Assembly (NCBI GenBank): GCA_023898485.1
Contig: CP060225.1
Coordinates: 248,001-312,000, forward strand
Direction: 5' to 3'
Source: Candidatus Peribacteria bacterium
GTDB lineage: Bacteria > Patescibacteriota > Gracilibacteria > Absconditabacterales > Absconditicoccaceae
DNA length: 64,000 nt
In this document: positions 20,963-31,437 of the stretch, one piece after another
Layout: the number at the start of each line of letters is the position of its first letter
How positions within the stretch are numbered: the first letter of the stretch is position 1
Notes under the pieces: generated by a model
What the model was told of the DNA's origin: nothing
Database searches by the model: none
The model's input: the letters and a program-made list of their open reading frames with translations, nothing else
Made by a program: the position numbers and the translations under genes

Positions 20963-21673
20963 TTATTTGCCAAAGTTGCGATGTACTGCTATGTCATTGA
21001 ATCGGTAGAGTGCTTTCTGAAGTTCTTCTGGACCAAGATCAGGGAAAAGTGTCTCTGTAAAATAGAGTTCTGCATACGCTGTTTGTCGAGACATAAAACC
21101 ACTCAATCTCTGCGCAAGATGTGCTTTGGTTCTGATGACGAGATCAAGCGGTGGTAAGCCGTATGTATCGAGATAGTGTTCGAAAGTCTGTTCAGAGAGT
21201 TCATCAACACGGTGCCCATTTGTTATATATGTGTGTATCGCTCTGATGATTTCATCTCTTCCTCCATAATTGATGGCAATACACATCGTGCGATCACTGT
21301 CTGGATAGTGATGTTCTGCCATTTTGTCATGGAATGCTTGGACGAGTTCGTTATCGATACCTACAGGATTTCCTATTCGTCTATAGTTGATATGGTTTTC
21401 ACGAAGGAAATCGTTGATTTCTTGGTCGAATGTATTCTCAAAAAATATTTTCATCAGATAAGAAAACTCTTCAGCAGACCTATTCGTGGTATTTTCGGTA
21501 CTGAGTCATCGAAGTGTGAGGACGCGAATGTCGGTATTCGTGAAAATGTGTCTGATAAGTTTTTTGGATGTTGCAACTCCTTCCATATGTCATTGGATGG
21601 GTTCGTATCATTTCTCTGTGGCTCGGGTCCTGTTGCCATCAGGGATGATGCCGATATGTTTCGGGAAATGCAT
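20963..21673 (-). CDS. uppS: Undecaprenyl diphosphate synthase
   Basis: UppS condenses isopentenyl diphosphates to make the lipid carrier of wall synthesis. The 236-aa product has HIGIIPDGNR (residues 6-15), LSTENTTNRSAEEFSYLM, INYGGRDEIIRAI, DLVIRTKAHLAQRLSGF and TAYAELYFTETLFPDL, all in family order. After DGNR the usual RWA is replaced by TRAT, and RTSGExR by RTKAHLAQR, so the active-site edges are unusual. Three TGA codons encode Gly, one of them in the conserved QGH. Confidence 0.92.
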
Positions 21674-21747
21674 GATAGAACAAACGACGGTATAACTAAA
21701 GAAACCGCTCTATCATAACGAAATGGATGGCTTGATACAAGAAAAAA

Positions 21748-22545
21748 TTACTCCTCTTGTATATTTATTTTGGTGAATTGTTCTTTAATATAGGAGAGAG
21801 ATTTGGAAAGAATAAGCTCTACCTTATCAACGTCCGCTAAGTCTTTTTTATTGATATCGATTTTGAGACTATAATATCCAGTATAGTTGTTTTCTTCGAA
21901 ATGTTGTAATAGTTGTGGTATTTTGAGCACACCTTCTCCAGGAGGCACGTGCCCTTTTCCGCTCCTTGTTCTATCGGAAATATAGACCACACTAATATAA
22001 GGAACAAACTGTTCTGCTCTACGGAAAAAATGTGTCTCGAGGAGTTCTTCATCAAGATTAGAAATATCAAGCGCGAGTTGTGTATTGTATTTTTTGATAA
22101 TATCGACGATGTTTGCGAAGCGGTATTTTGGTATGAGTCAGATAATAGATTTTTGTTCAGGATTGATGATGGCGAAATTTTTTTGAATCTTTTGTTTGTG
22201 ATAATGTTGGAGATTGGTGGTAATAAAATTGAAACTAGTAAAATTGAATGTGGAAGGTGCATTGATACTGATTGTTTTGACATCCAGATCATCACAGAGA
22301 TCGAAAGCTTGTTCCATCTCTTTGGTATTGAGATTGGATGAAACCTGTATGACTCTGACGGGGAGGTTGTGTGTCTTGGAGAGCTTGGTAACGTATTTTT
22401 GATTCCATGCATCGTAGTTTTTCCATGTGGCAAGGTCAATGCCATCGAATCCAATAGTTTTTGCTACTTCAAAAATATGATCCAGACCATAACCACTAAG
22501 GGTATCAGAACTCAGTAAGACCGTAGGTGTGTGTTTGGTTGTCAT
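21748..22545 (-). CDS. Sugar phosphate isomerase/epimerase-like TIM-barrel protein
   Basis: The 265-aa product has the AP-endonuclease-2/xylose isomerase-like fold: AKTIGFDGIDLATWKNYD, a central strand LALDISNLDEE and SVVYISDRTRSGKGHVPPGEG, which matches the HxxD..G....p..G metal-site loop with His replaced by Ser-Asp. Substrate unknown. One TGA is read as Gly. It is transcribed with its own promoter-like sequence upstream. Confidence 0.75.
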
Positions 22546-22583
22546 ATAGTTATTGTAAGAAGTATAATGAAAATGTGAGAATA

Positions 22584-22612
22584 AGTATAGGAGTTTGACT
22601 TATATTTTGCAA
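22584..22612 (-). promoter_or_regulatory. Putative promoter of the isomerase-like gene
   Basis: On the minus strand TTGCAA (22612-22607), 17-nt spacer and TATACT (22589-22584); the -10 is 38 bp before the ATG at 22545. The same box pair occurs before the pilin gene at 45499. Confidence 0.6.
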
Positions 22613-22622
22613 ATTTTTTGTC

Positions 22623-23159
22623 TTATTCTTCGCGGATAAATGCTAGACAAAACTCGTAGATAGCATCTCGTTGCTGCCGAATCTCATCCTTCTGGTTAGG
22701 AGTGAATGATCCGAGCACATAGTCAGTGATCATTTCTTTGGTTATGGGTCTATCGATACCGATTCTCAGGCGCCAAAAATCTTTGGTTCCAAGTTTTTCT
22801 ATTGTATCCTTGAGGCCATTGTGTCCTGCATGCGATCCGCCTTTTTTGAGAGCAATTTTTGCTGTAGGGAAATCAATCTCGTCGTGAATGACAAAGATAT
22901 TTTCTGGTATTATGTCATAATATGATGCTACTGATGCAATACTCTGTCCGGAGCGATTCATATAGGTGGTTGGTTTGAGGAGGATGACCTTTTGTCACTC
23001 GATCACTCATTGAGTGATCCATCCGTAAAACTTTTTATTTTCGATAAAAGGATCTAGACGCCACCTTTCTCTCAATTGGTCGATGAGGATGAATCCAATA
23101 TTGTGTCTGGTGTGAACATATTGTGGTCATGGATTACCGAGGCCAACTAGTAATTTCAT
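22623..23159 (-). CDS. pth: Peptidyl-tRNA hydrolase
   Basis: Pth releases peptides from stalled peptidyl-tRNA. The 178-aa product begins MKLLVGLGNPGPQYVHTRHN, with catalytic His in TRHNIGF, then KPTTYMNRSGQSIA, FVIHDEIDFP and KKGGSHAGHNGLKD. The Gly of GNPG is encoded by TGA, as are two or more others. Length is close to the usual 190 aa. The upstream sequence carries six 9-bp repeats. Confidence 0.95.
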
Positions 23160-23168
23160 AGGTAAGAA

Positions 23169-23222
23169 GGTACAAAAGGTACAAAAGGTACAAAAGGTAC
23201 AAAAGGTACAAAAGGTACAATA
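23169..23222. repeat. Six tandem 9-bp repeats (ggtacaaaa)
   Basis: Six exact ggtacaaaa units lie 9 bp upstream of the pth start, where a leader or ribosome-binding region would be. Related short tandem units occur at 14211 and 25132. Confidence 0.9.
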
Positions 23223-23340
23223 CGTAAGATAAGAATTTTTGCAAGGAGAAGACGATGTGGCAATTGTAGTCCGCTGTTTTCTTTTCCTTGTTTTTGATAA
23301 TAGGATCACTATCCTTGCGGAACTTATTTTTTTGTTATAT

Positions 23341-24546
23341 ATGATGCTCTGGACGATTTCTTTTGTACTACTTAGTATATTTACTATAGTAATTTTTGTT
23401 CTGTTTTTTATAGACTATAAACAGGAAAAAACCTCTCATCATAATCCTTTTATATCGTTTATCATACCGTGTTATAATGACGGCCATTTAGTAAGGAAGT
23501 GCATAGAGAGTATTTATGCGAGCTATGATCCTCAGCGTTTTGAGCTTATTGTCGTCAATGATTGTAGCAAAGATGACTCTGCTGAAGTGATTCAGTCTAT
23601 GCAGGGTGAGTATGATTTCACCTTTATCAATCTTCCACAGAATGTGGGAAAATCTGGCGCGCTGAATGATGCGAGTAAGCAGGCGAAGTATGATCTGATC
23701 GCTTTTGTGGATGCAGATGCCGAGATTAATCCTTGTGCGCTCAATGATGTACTTGATAGATTTGAGACTTATTCTCGTATGGGAGCTATTTCTTGTCCAT
23801 ATCTTCCGTCCAATATGGGATCTTTCTGGTCATATATGCAAGATATTGAATATACTATGTTGCAGTTTGTACAGGGATCGTATAATGTGAAATCTGCACT
23901 TGCAGCTCGAGGCGGGTGTCTTACAGTCAGGAAAGAGGCTTTTGAAGAAGTTGGTGGGTTTGCTCCTCATGCGATTACAGAAGATATGTATCTCGCTATG
24001 CATATGAATAAATATGGGCGAAAAGTCCAACAATCCCCTTGTCAGATAAAAAGTGAAGTCCCTGCAGGTTTTAGAATACGATTGAAACAAAAGATCAGAC
24101 GATGTTCAGGTGCAGTACAAGCGTTCTTGTCTCATATTCCTGTGTGGATTCGCAATCCTATGCACGTTGTTTATACGATTCTCATTCATGTTGTGAGTGT
24201 GATTGGTACGATAGCACTTGTGACGAGATTGATTGTTTTTGGTGAACTTGTTGATGTATTTATGTATTTTGTCAATAGTCTTTCTTTTGATAAAGGATGG
24301 AATTTTTTTGTGTTTTTCTATGGAGATGATGTGATACATAACTTACTCTATACGAGTATTTTTGCACTCTTCTCTCTCCCATATGTGATCTTCGCCATTA
24401 AGAACTTTCGCCAGATATGGAAAATCTTACTCCTGCTGCCATATACAGTGATCTATATGAGCATCTACTCGGTAGTAGGGCTCTACTCCACTGGTCTTGG
24501 TATTTATAAATTCTTTACGCTTAAAGAAGGAGAAAGATCGTGGTAG
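23341..24546 (+). CDS. Membrane glycosyltransferase, family 2
   Basis: The 401-aa product has an N-terminal membrane helix, then a GT-A domain: SFIIPCYNDGHLVRKCIESI, FVDADAEINP (DxD motif, near residue 124), AITEDMYLAM (catalytic TED) and a QKIRRCSGA segment in place of Q(Q/R)RxRW. Three or four C-terminal membrane helices follow. Such enzymes polymerise or transfer sugars at the membrane, for example for exopolysaccharide. It contains no TGA codon, unlike most genes here. ATG 23341 is chosen; the frame is open further upstream. It converges on the exonuclease gene with a 1-bp gap. Confidence 0.85.
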   Translation: MMLWTISFVLLSIFTIVIFVLFFIDYKQEKTSHHNPFISFIIPCYNDGHLVRKCIESIYASYDPQRFELIVVNDCSKDDSAEVIQSMQGEYDFTFINLPQNVGKSGALNDASKQAKYDLIAFVDADAEINPCALNDVLDRFETYSRMGAISCPYLPSNMGSFWSYMQDIEYTMLQFVQGSYNVKSALAARGGCLTVRKEAFEEVGGFAPHAITEDMYLAMHMNKYGRKVQQSPCQIKSEVPAGFRIRLKQKIRRCSGAVQAFLSHIPVWIRNPMHVVYTILIHVVSVIGTIALVTRLIVFGELVDVFMYFVNSLSFDKGWNFFVFFYGDDVIHNLLYTSIFALFSLPYVIFAIKNFRQIWKILLLLPYTVIYMSIYSVVGLYSTGLGIYKFFTLKEGERSW

Positions 24547-24547
24547 A

Positions 24548-25129
24548 TTACATGACTCCAAGTGATTTGAATTTTTTGTAGACATCGATGGTGGCATGGA
24601 CGTCTCTGATGCAGTAGTCGATGATGTCTTGGGTCTTGCCAGCATCGTAGTAGGCCTGGACTTGGGAGCCATCGATATCGTGGTCTTTGGGAGATTTTAA
24701 GCCAAGAAATTCGCAGACAGGTCCGAGTCCTGCTGATTGGTAGCCCATGAGTTTGTAGACGTCATAGAGGTCGATAATATTATCTATTTCTCGTGGTTTT
24801 TTGCCCCATGTTTTGAGTTCAGTCGGTATGTGCATCCCATGATGGATGGCTCTTTTGATGATGAAGGGCAGATCAAATCCTCTGATATTAAACCCTACGA
24901 AAGTGTGTCACTCCTCTGCTAGTCTGAGAAATTCTGTGATCTGACTCCTTTCGTCTCCCTCGAGTGCTTTGACCACATGCCCGTCAGCAGATTGACGTCC
25001 GACACAAATAGTCAGGATCTGGTTGTATTCGGGATAGAATGGGAGTCTGTCTTCGTATTTTTCCTGAAGCTTGGCTACATCATAATCTCTGTAGTCGCTG
25101 ATGGTTTCGATGTCGAAGAAGATAAGCAT
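24548..25129 (-). CDS. DnaQ-fold 3'-5' exonuclease, PolB-exonuclease-like
   Basis: The 193-aa product shows the DEDDy exonuclease motifs in order: Exo I FFDIETISDYRD, Exo II HTFVGFNIRGFDLPFI and Exo III DYCIRDVHATIDVY. This matches predicted PolB-like exonucleases (PF10108). It may degrade single-stranded DNA or RNA ends. One TGA (Gly) joins two fragments. ATG 25129 starts with the first beta strand; an upstream in-frame extension consists of low-complexity PFAPF repeats and is probably not translated. Confidence 0.85.
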
Positions 25130-25226
25130 GGGAAAAGGAGCAAAAGAGTAAAAAGGAGCAAAAGGTACAAAAGTTCTTTTGTTTTTTCTATTCTTTTGTT
25201 TCTGGTTTTGCAAGTGATTAGAGAGT

Positions 25227-25964
25227 TTAGCAACTTCTCTCAATATATTTGTCTAGTAGTGGAAATTTGATTGTATTGATTGCATATTTGCCCCTATTCT
25301 CTCTTATTATGCATCCCCTTTTCATTAATTTTGATATGCAAGCATGCATGAGATTGTTCTTCATCTTTGGTTTTTTCTTATGTCATATATTGCTTAATAC
25401 ATATCTTTCTTGTGGCGGTAGAGACTGTATAAGATTTCTATAGATTGGCGTCAATCTATCTATTAGGTATTCTTCACTTCAGTTTGTATCGATTGCTAGT
25501 AAATAATTCAATGACGTTATGGTGCTATTAATTTTGTATTGTATATCATATTGTCTGTCTGATTCATTATATATATCTTTTTGTGTCTGTTGTAATTTTT
25601 GCATTTTTTCTTTCGTTTGTTTTATTCTTGTACCTAGCGTACTTGTGACTACTATACTTTTCAAATACTCTTCTGTTTTTTTATTTTTTTTGTATGTTTT
25701 TGTTATTTTTTGAAGTTCTTGAGTATTCTCAGTCCACCTTTTGTCTATGTCTTCTGCAATTTTTTGTTGCTTTTTTAGTTCTCATTCTAATGCATTTATA
25801 GTTTCTTGAATAAGTTCATGCTTTAGAAAATACTCCTCTAATAATTCTGGGAGTGTGTGTTTATCGTTTTTGTTATTTTTTGTTGCAGTTTCCAATGACA
25901 TTATCATATGTGACCAGTATATAAAGATATTTATTAATATTATTTTTATATTGTCTTTTTTCAA
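25227..25964 (-). CDS. Hypothetical coiled-coil protein with C-terminal winged helix
   Basis: Reading TGA as Gly gives a 245-aa frame. Residues 25-150 are coiled coil. The C-terminal 80 residues (LPPQERYVLSNI, then ISKLMKRGCIIRENRGKYAI and FPLLDKYI) look like the winged helix at the end of archaeal-type ATPases, so it may bind DNA. The N-terminal 20 residues are hydrophobic; ATG 25901 (MSLETATKN) is an alternative start that would remove them. No family is recognised. Confidence 0.55.
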
Positions 25965-25974
25965 GTTTATTTTA

Positions 25975-26556
25975 TTATTTTATATTTTTTCGGAGTTCAG
26001 GGAATTCTGGTTGGAGAAAATGGTTACGATCGGTAAACTTATGGAAAATGGATCCAGGGATTTTCTGGTGGTATTTTTCTGCATCAGTTATAGGTACGAG
26101 ATCATCGTCACTACTGTGGTAGATATGGATTTCTTTAACTTGTTTTGGTAGATATCCAGGGAAATTATCTGTGAGGTCAAATCAGCCTGCTCGACCATAA
26201 CATCATGCGACGAGATGCAATTGTTGTATAGTACAGCTATATTGCTTGATGTGATTTTCTGCGAGTCGTTTGGCGAGAAAATTCGCTCCGAGTGAGTGAC
26301 CGATCAAGATAAGCTCATCAGATATCTGTTCGAGATATTTTTCAAATCGGATTTTTCGTTGTGTATATTTTGCGTTAAATGCACATGGCATTTCTGGTCT
26401 ATAACTTTTTGTATTGGGAAATATTTCATCATATTTTCTGCTTCGTTTCTTGGTTTTCTCATGTGAAAGATCCAGAGGGAGATCATGAAGAAACTGGATG
26501 AATTCACTATCATTATCTCGAGCTTCGCCGCCGTGGATGTGGATGATGGTGGGCAT
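25975..26556 (-). CDS. Small alpha/beta serine hydrolase (RBBP9/YdeN-like)
   Basis: The 193-aa product has the oxyanion HGGEA after the first strand (PTIIHIHGG), nucleophile elbow LIGHSLGANFL, Asp in YHSSDDDLVP and His in TDRNHFLQPEF. This is a full catalytic triad. RBBP9-type hydrolases are esterases of unknown natural substrate. TGA codons are read as Gly. The first 25 bp of this gene and its upstream sequence are repeated at the starts of the two genes upstream (27240 and 28213). Confidence 0.85.
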
Positions 26557-26578
26557 GGATTATGAGGATTATTGTATA
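26533..26578. repeat. Hydrolase gene start, repeat copy 1
   Basis: The sequence gtggatgatggtgggcatgg plus attgtataaa (upstream of the gene) recurs at 27246-27284 and, more diverged, at 28213-28245. This copy is the start of the real hydrolase gene. Confidence 0.8.
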
Positions 26579-26591
26579 AAATTCTATTTAC

Positions 26592-27263
26592 TTAGCTTTT
26601 GATACTAAGCAATATGACAGCAAGGAAGATGCTAAAATCTGCAATTGCATGTGATAGGATCACTATTCCTGGTTCTTGTAGTTGATTCTTAAAGAATCTT
26701 CGTATTCTTGCAACTATAATGAGAGCTATCGTACATACGATGGCGTATTCTGGTTGGATAAATAATATCAATACTTCGAAATGATATCATGCAAACAGTA
26801 TATCTGATGCTGATATATATTTTGCTGTAGATGGCAATAAGAAGCGTCGATATAGCTCTTCTAGAATTGGATGGACTGTAGAAAAATACAGTAAAAATGG
26901 TAGAAGTATATTCTTCGATAGATGGAAATCTGTCAATGTGGATGTTAGAATAAGATCTGGGTTTTTCATAAGATCTCGCGCAAACCATACTATAACTCCC
27001 GATAACAATGCTATAATGACGGATAGCAACAATAGTTTTTTATTTTTTCATTGTGTTATGTTTGTATAGTCGATGTTTTTGCGATAGATTATAAGAGCTA
27101 TTGCTAGTCAGGTATGGTAGATTAGCAGTGATATAATTGCATTATGAAAAATATATAATCCAACATATGTTGCTATATATGGAGATAGAGAAAAGATTCG
27201 CATCCATACATTTTTGTTATTATTTTGGGTATTATGTTCATCGGTGTGGATGATGGTGGGCAT
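26592..27263 (-). CDS. CPBP-family intramembrane metalloprotease
   Basis: The 223-aa membrane protein has the CPBP (Abi) motifs: EELYRRFLL (EExxxR), YHFEVLILF as the second motif with a His, and LSHAIADFSIF as the third. CPBP proteins include CAAX prenyl proteases and bacteriocin immunity proteins. Several TGA codons are read as Gly. The frame starts either at ATG 27203 or, in frame, at 27263, where the ATG and first codons (MPTIIHT) are a copy of the start of the neighbouring hydrolase gene. Confidence 0.75.
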
Positions 27264-27284
27264 GGTATGCATCTATTGTATAAA
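27240..27284. repeat. Hydrolase gene start, repeat copy 2
   Basis: It matches copy 1 over gtggatgatggtgggcatgg and again over attgtataaa. It lies between the CPBP and EamA genes and supplies an ATG in frame with CPBP. Confidence 0.8.
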
Positions 27285-28172
27285 GAATCAGAGAGCTACT
27301 GTTGCTATAACGATAAGTATGATTTGTTTGCTAGAAAGTCTATCATGTAAGAATATCCGACTAAAGATTGCTGTGAATATTACACTTGATATTCTGATAA
27401 TATTAATAGTGTTTGCCGGTTCACTTAGCAATCATATATAGCTTAAAACATTTCACCCTATCGCCGTAACTCCTAATGCTAGATACATAATCATATCTTT
27501 TTGTCTAATTGATGTGTATGCTTTAATTCGATTTTTCTTTTCTTTTTTGATGAGATACAGTAATGCTACCCAAACAATACTTGTCTCACTAATGATAGTA
27601 GTTTGTATGGGTGTCATGATATCATTTTTTATAATCCATGTATTGAGAAAAAAGAATCATAGCCAAGCGACCATGGTGCCAATTGCCCATAAAGCATACT
27701 TGTTAATTCTTATTTTTCATGCTTCTGACTCCAGCAATAATAATGCAATTGCGATGAAAAAGATAACCACACTAATAATTTGTGATGTATTTCGAAGCTC
27801 TTCAGATCCAAAAAATACTATATTGAGACCATATGCTAAAAATATATACCCATAACTGATAATCAATCATATACTACTAGGTGTTTTTTCGAATGCTTTG
27901 TAGAGAAAAAATATACCAGCAAATCAGATTATTCATTGTACTACAAAGATACCCAATGATATTCGTGATAGCGATGGGAGTAGACTATGTCAAGTGTGTA
28001 AGATTTGTGTTATTATAATAGCCACAATTGCTACCACTACAGCAGCGGTATATTGGCGCGCTAGATTTATGTGATGGCTTGTGCGATTATTTTGTGCTAT
28101 GTAACTGATAATAGTAAAGAATACTCATCATATACATGCTCCAAGTATTGCATAGATTATTCCTTGAGACAT
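27273..28172 (-). CDS. EamA/DMT-family transporter
   Basis: Hand translation gives a 299-aa protein with about ten hydrophobic helices, the typical size and layout of EamA permeases (two repeats of five helices). Each repeat ends with an EamA-like Gly/Pro/Ser pattern (FEKTPSSIGLIISYGYIF and LLSEPANTINIIRISS). About nine TGA codons, most within helices, hide it completely under the standard code. Substrate unknown. A leader ORF begun by repeat copy 3 overlaps its start. Confidence 0.75.
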
Positions 28173-28212
28173 TTTTTGTCTTTATCACTTAAAGCATAAC
28201 TTTGTTGCTTAT

Positions 28213-28245
28213 TTTTGTGGATGTGGATGATGATCGGCATGGGTT
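28213..28245. repeat. Hydrolase gene start, repeat copy 3
   Basis: gtggatgtggatgatgatcggcatgg encodes (minus strand) MPIIIHIH, nearly the hydrolase N-terminus MPTIIHIH. The resulting 27-codon ORF runs to TAA overlapping the EamA start region. Confidence 0.7.
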
Positions 28246-28317
28246 TTATTTATAGATAATTCAATTTTTTGTATCTTCTTCTACTTTATCAATTATTTTT
28301 AGTAGTTCTTCTGATTG

Positions 28318-28470
28318 TTATTGTGTAAATATTGTTCCTTTAGTTATATTTCCATTAGCAAACTCTGTGCCAATTGGATCACCTTCTTTGTTGTATAATA
28401 TCTGTGATCATTTCCAGCTCCCATCTTTAGCTCGTTCATTTGCTTCTTTATAGGCAGTTTGTCTATCCAT
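28318..28470 (-). CDS. 50-aa hypothetical protein
   Basis: A short frame with one TGA (Gly): MDRQTAYKEANERAKDGSWK, then a region YNKEGDPIGTEF. It is polar, perhaps a small beta/helix domain. No family is recognised. It lies between the EamA leader and the copy of the infB tail. Confidence 0.4.
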
Positions 28471-28489
28471 TATTGTTGATAATATTTAT

Positions 28490-28530
28490 ATAAAGCCTTA
28501 CTCCACTCCTCTCTCTTGTATGAAATTTAC
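28490..28530. repeat. Diverged copy of the infB 3' end
   Basis: On the minus strand caagagagaggagtggagtaa parallels the infB end caggagagagaagtggagtag (29146-29166), and similarity continues into the downstream sequence. The two copies bracket the disrupted gene 28531-29114. Confidence 0.6.
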
Positions 28531-29114
28531 TTACTGAGGATATTTGTTATCTCCAAAATGAGGATCATCATAGAGTCAGGCATCAGGATCATACTGTTTA
28601 TCAGAACTAATACTGTTTATCAGAACTAATACTGTTTATCAGAACTAATACTGTTTATCAGAACTAATACTGTTTATCAGAACTAATACTGTTTATCAGA
28701 ACTAATACTGTTTATCAGAACTAATACTGTTTATCAGAACTAATACTGTTTATCAGAACTAATACTGTTTATCAGAACTAATACTGTTTATCAGAACTAA
28801 TACTGTTTATCAGAACTAATACTGTTTATCAGAACTAATACTGTTTATCAGAACTAATACTGTTTATCAGAACTAATACTGTTTATCAGAACTAATACTG
28901 TTTATCAGAACTAATACTGTTTATCAGAACTAATACTGTTTATCAGAACTAATACTGTTTATCAGAACTAATACTGTTTATCAGAACTAATACTGTTTAT
29001 TGCTTCTTCTATATCTTTCTTCATTTCTTCTGTGACTTGTGTCACTAGTTGTTGATCAATACTTTGAAAAATTTCTGGTCTTTCTTGTCTTAAGGTTTCT
29101 GTAAATGATTCCAT
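28531..29114 (-). pseudogene. Small gene disrupted by a 19-bp tandem expansion
   Basis: ATG 29114 opens a frame MESFTETLRQERPEIFQSID, continuing to AINSISSDKQY, where a TAG inside the repeat array stops it after 48 codons (28968). Beyond the array the same frame resumes as DPDAGLYDDPHFGDNKYPQ and TAA at 28531. With a single repeat unit the gene would encode about 61 aa. The array offset is 399 bp, a multiple of 3, but contains in-frame TAG and TAA. Either a pseudogene or a phase-variable short protein. Confidence 0.6.
28594..29000. repeat. 19-bp tandem repeat, 21 units
   Basis: The unit ctgtttatcagaactaata is repeated 21 times without visible change, followed by a partial ctgtttat. The first unit starts at 28594 and the partial at 28993, exactly 399 bp later. 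It is not a CRISPR array: there are no spacers. Confidence 0.97.
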
Positions 29115-29145
29115 TGATTTTATCAAATATTACATCATAAAACAT

Positions 29146-31437
29146 CTACTCCACTTCTCTCTCCTGCACAAACTCAAGTTTGTCTCATTCCTCTATGACT
29201 TTGGAAATTCTGACTTTCATACCACATTCGTGGCCTTCGGTGATGGTTTTGACGGATTGTTGTTCTTTTTGGAGAGAGGTGATGGTGCCCTGACCGATTT
29301 GTTCTCCCGCTCTCATGATATGGAATTTGTCACCATTGGTGATCGTTCCTTCGGTGCACTTACCTCCGATGACCATTTCTTTGGCCTTGCGGAAGAAGAC
29401 TCCCAAGACATCTAGTCTTCCGACGACGACTTCTACCATCTCTACTTCGAGGAGACCCATAGCGAGATCTTCGATGTATTCAGTGAGTTCGTAGATGATA
29501 TCGTATGATTTGAGCGTGACTTTGAGTTGTTCAGCTTTCTTTTTGAGTGCTCCAGGGATCTGGACGTTGAATCCGATCAGTAGTGCTTCGGAAGCTTGTG
29601 CGAGGGCAAGGTCTGACTCGGTGAACTGACCGATATCTGCATGGACGGTTTTGATATCCACGTTGTCTGGGCGTTCGACGGTTTTGATAGCATGTTTGAG
29701 TGCTTCGAGTGTGGTCGGTCCATCAGCCTTGAGGATGAGTTTGACAGTGGTCTTCTCTCCTTGGTTCATCTGCTGCATGAGAGACTGGAGTGTCGATCAT
29801 TGCTTCGCTTTCGCTTCTTCTGACGCTAGGATGGCTGCGACTTTTTGGTTTGCTTCTTTTTCATTGTTTACTCCTTCGATGATGCGACCTGGTTCGGGAG
29901 CCTCACTGATTCCAAGAATCTGTACGGGATCTCCGCCTGATGCTTTTTTGATAGCTTTGCCTTTTCGGTCGATCATTCTTTTGACCTTACCGTAGGTATT
30001 GTGCACGACGACGACATCTCCCACCTGGAGCGTACCTGTCATGACGATGAGTGAGGTCTCGATACCTTGTTTGGCAGATTTTTTGGCATCCAAAACGACT
30101 CAGACCGCATTCCTGTCTGGATTGTACGTGAGTTCGAGGACTTCTGACTGGAGTGTGATGTGCTCGAGCAGCTCATCGATACCTTGTCCTGTCTTGGATG
30201 ATACTTCGACTACTGGAACATCTCCTCCCCAGTCTTCAGGGATGAGTCCGTAGTTTCCGATGGTATTTCTGATATCTTGCTGTTTGTTAGCGCCTGGTTT
30301 GTCGATTTTGGTAATAGCGACGATGATAGGTACTTCTGCTTCTTTGGCGTGGTTGATCGATTCGATCGTCTGGGGCATAAGTCCATCATCTGCTGCGACG
30401 ATGATCACGACGATATCTGTCATTTTGGCTCCTCTGGCACGCATGGTCGTGAAAAGTTCGTGACCCGGTGTATCGATAAACGTGATCTGCTTGCCATCAT
30501 GAGTGATAGTAGAAGCTCCGATAGATTGGGTGATACCACCTGCTTCTCCTCCTGCGACATTGGTTTTGCGGAGGTAATCGAGGAGACTGGTTTTACCATG
30601 ATCGACGTGACCCATGATCGTGACGATGGGGGGTCTGCCCTGTAGATTTTCTGCATCTTTATCCAATTCCAATATTGCATTGAGATCTCCTTCGAGCAAT
30701 GATTCTACCGAGATGGTGTCTTGTTCTTTGTTGATCTTGATACCGAGTTCTTCACCGATGAGTGATGCGGTGTCGTAGTCGAGTGCTGTATTGATACCAC
30801 CGAGAATTTTGTTGGTCATCATGACTTTCATCAGCTCAGGGAAAGGAATACCTGATTTTTCAGAAAACTCTTTGACTGAGATGGAGTTACCGATGGTGAT
30901 TTCTGCCTTTTTGATCAAGTCAGATGAGACAGATGCGATCTTGGGTTCTTTGGTCGCTGCGGGAGTAGCTTTGGGAGCGACGAATTTACCGTCTTTGTAT
31001 TTGGTTTTGCCTTTGGAAAATGTGACAGTACCTGATGCTCTATTTCCTCCTCTGTTTTCGTTGTTTCTGCTGTCATCACGTCTAGGGGGTCTTCTACCAG
31101 ATGATCATCCTGAGCGACTTGGACGACTTGGTGGTGCGCTGCGGACGACTTTGGCATTACCGAACTGTTCGCTCGCTTGGAGTAGATCTGCTGCAGAGAC
31201 AGATGAGTCAGCTGTTTTGGTGTCTTGCTCTTTGGTATCTGATTCGGTGACTTCGAATGATTCCTTTTGGATGACTTCCTTTTTTTCTCCTTTCTTGACT
31301 TTCTCTTCTTCTTTTTTTGTGTCTGGTTGTGGTTTTTTTTCTTCTTTGACGGGTTCTGGTGTGACATTACCGAACATACTACCAAAAAATCCTCCGCTTT
31401 GGAGTTCGTCGGCTTTGAGTGCTTTGTTGTCAGTCAT
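29146..31437 (-). CDS. infB: Translation initiation factor IF-2
   Basis: IF-2 is the GTPase that brings initiator tRNA to the 30S subunit. The 763-aa product has a Lys/Glu/Ser-rich N-terminal region (1-165), an IF2N-like part (VKEFSEKSGIPFPELMKVMM), G1 MGHVDHGKTSLLDYLRK near 270, G3 DTPGHELF, G4 TKIDKPGA, then domains II-IV ending VRISKVIEEGDKLEFVQERR. At least eight TGA codons are read as Gly. The stop is TAG 29146-29148. A diverged copy of this 3' end lies 0.65 kb further on. Confidence 0.96.

Noticed and set aside
21454..21639. A 61-codon minus-strand frame inside uppS
   Set aside because: It is a shadow in another frame; the uppS frame with TGA as Gly covers the region.
28594..29000. Possible CRISPR array
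   Set aside because: The 19-bp units are directly adjacent with no unique spacers, and no cas genes are present.
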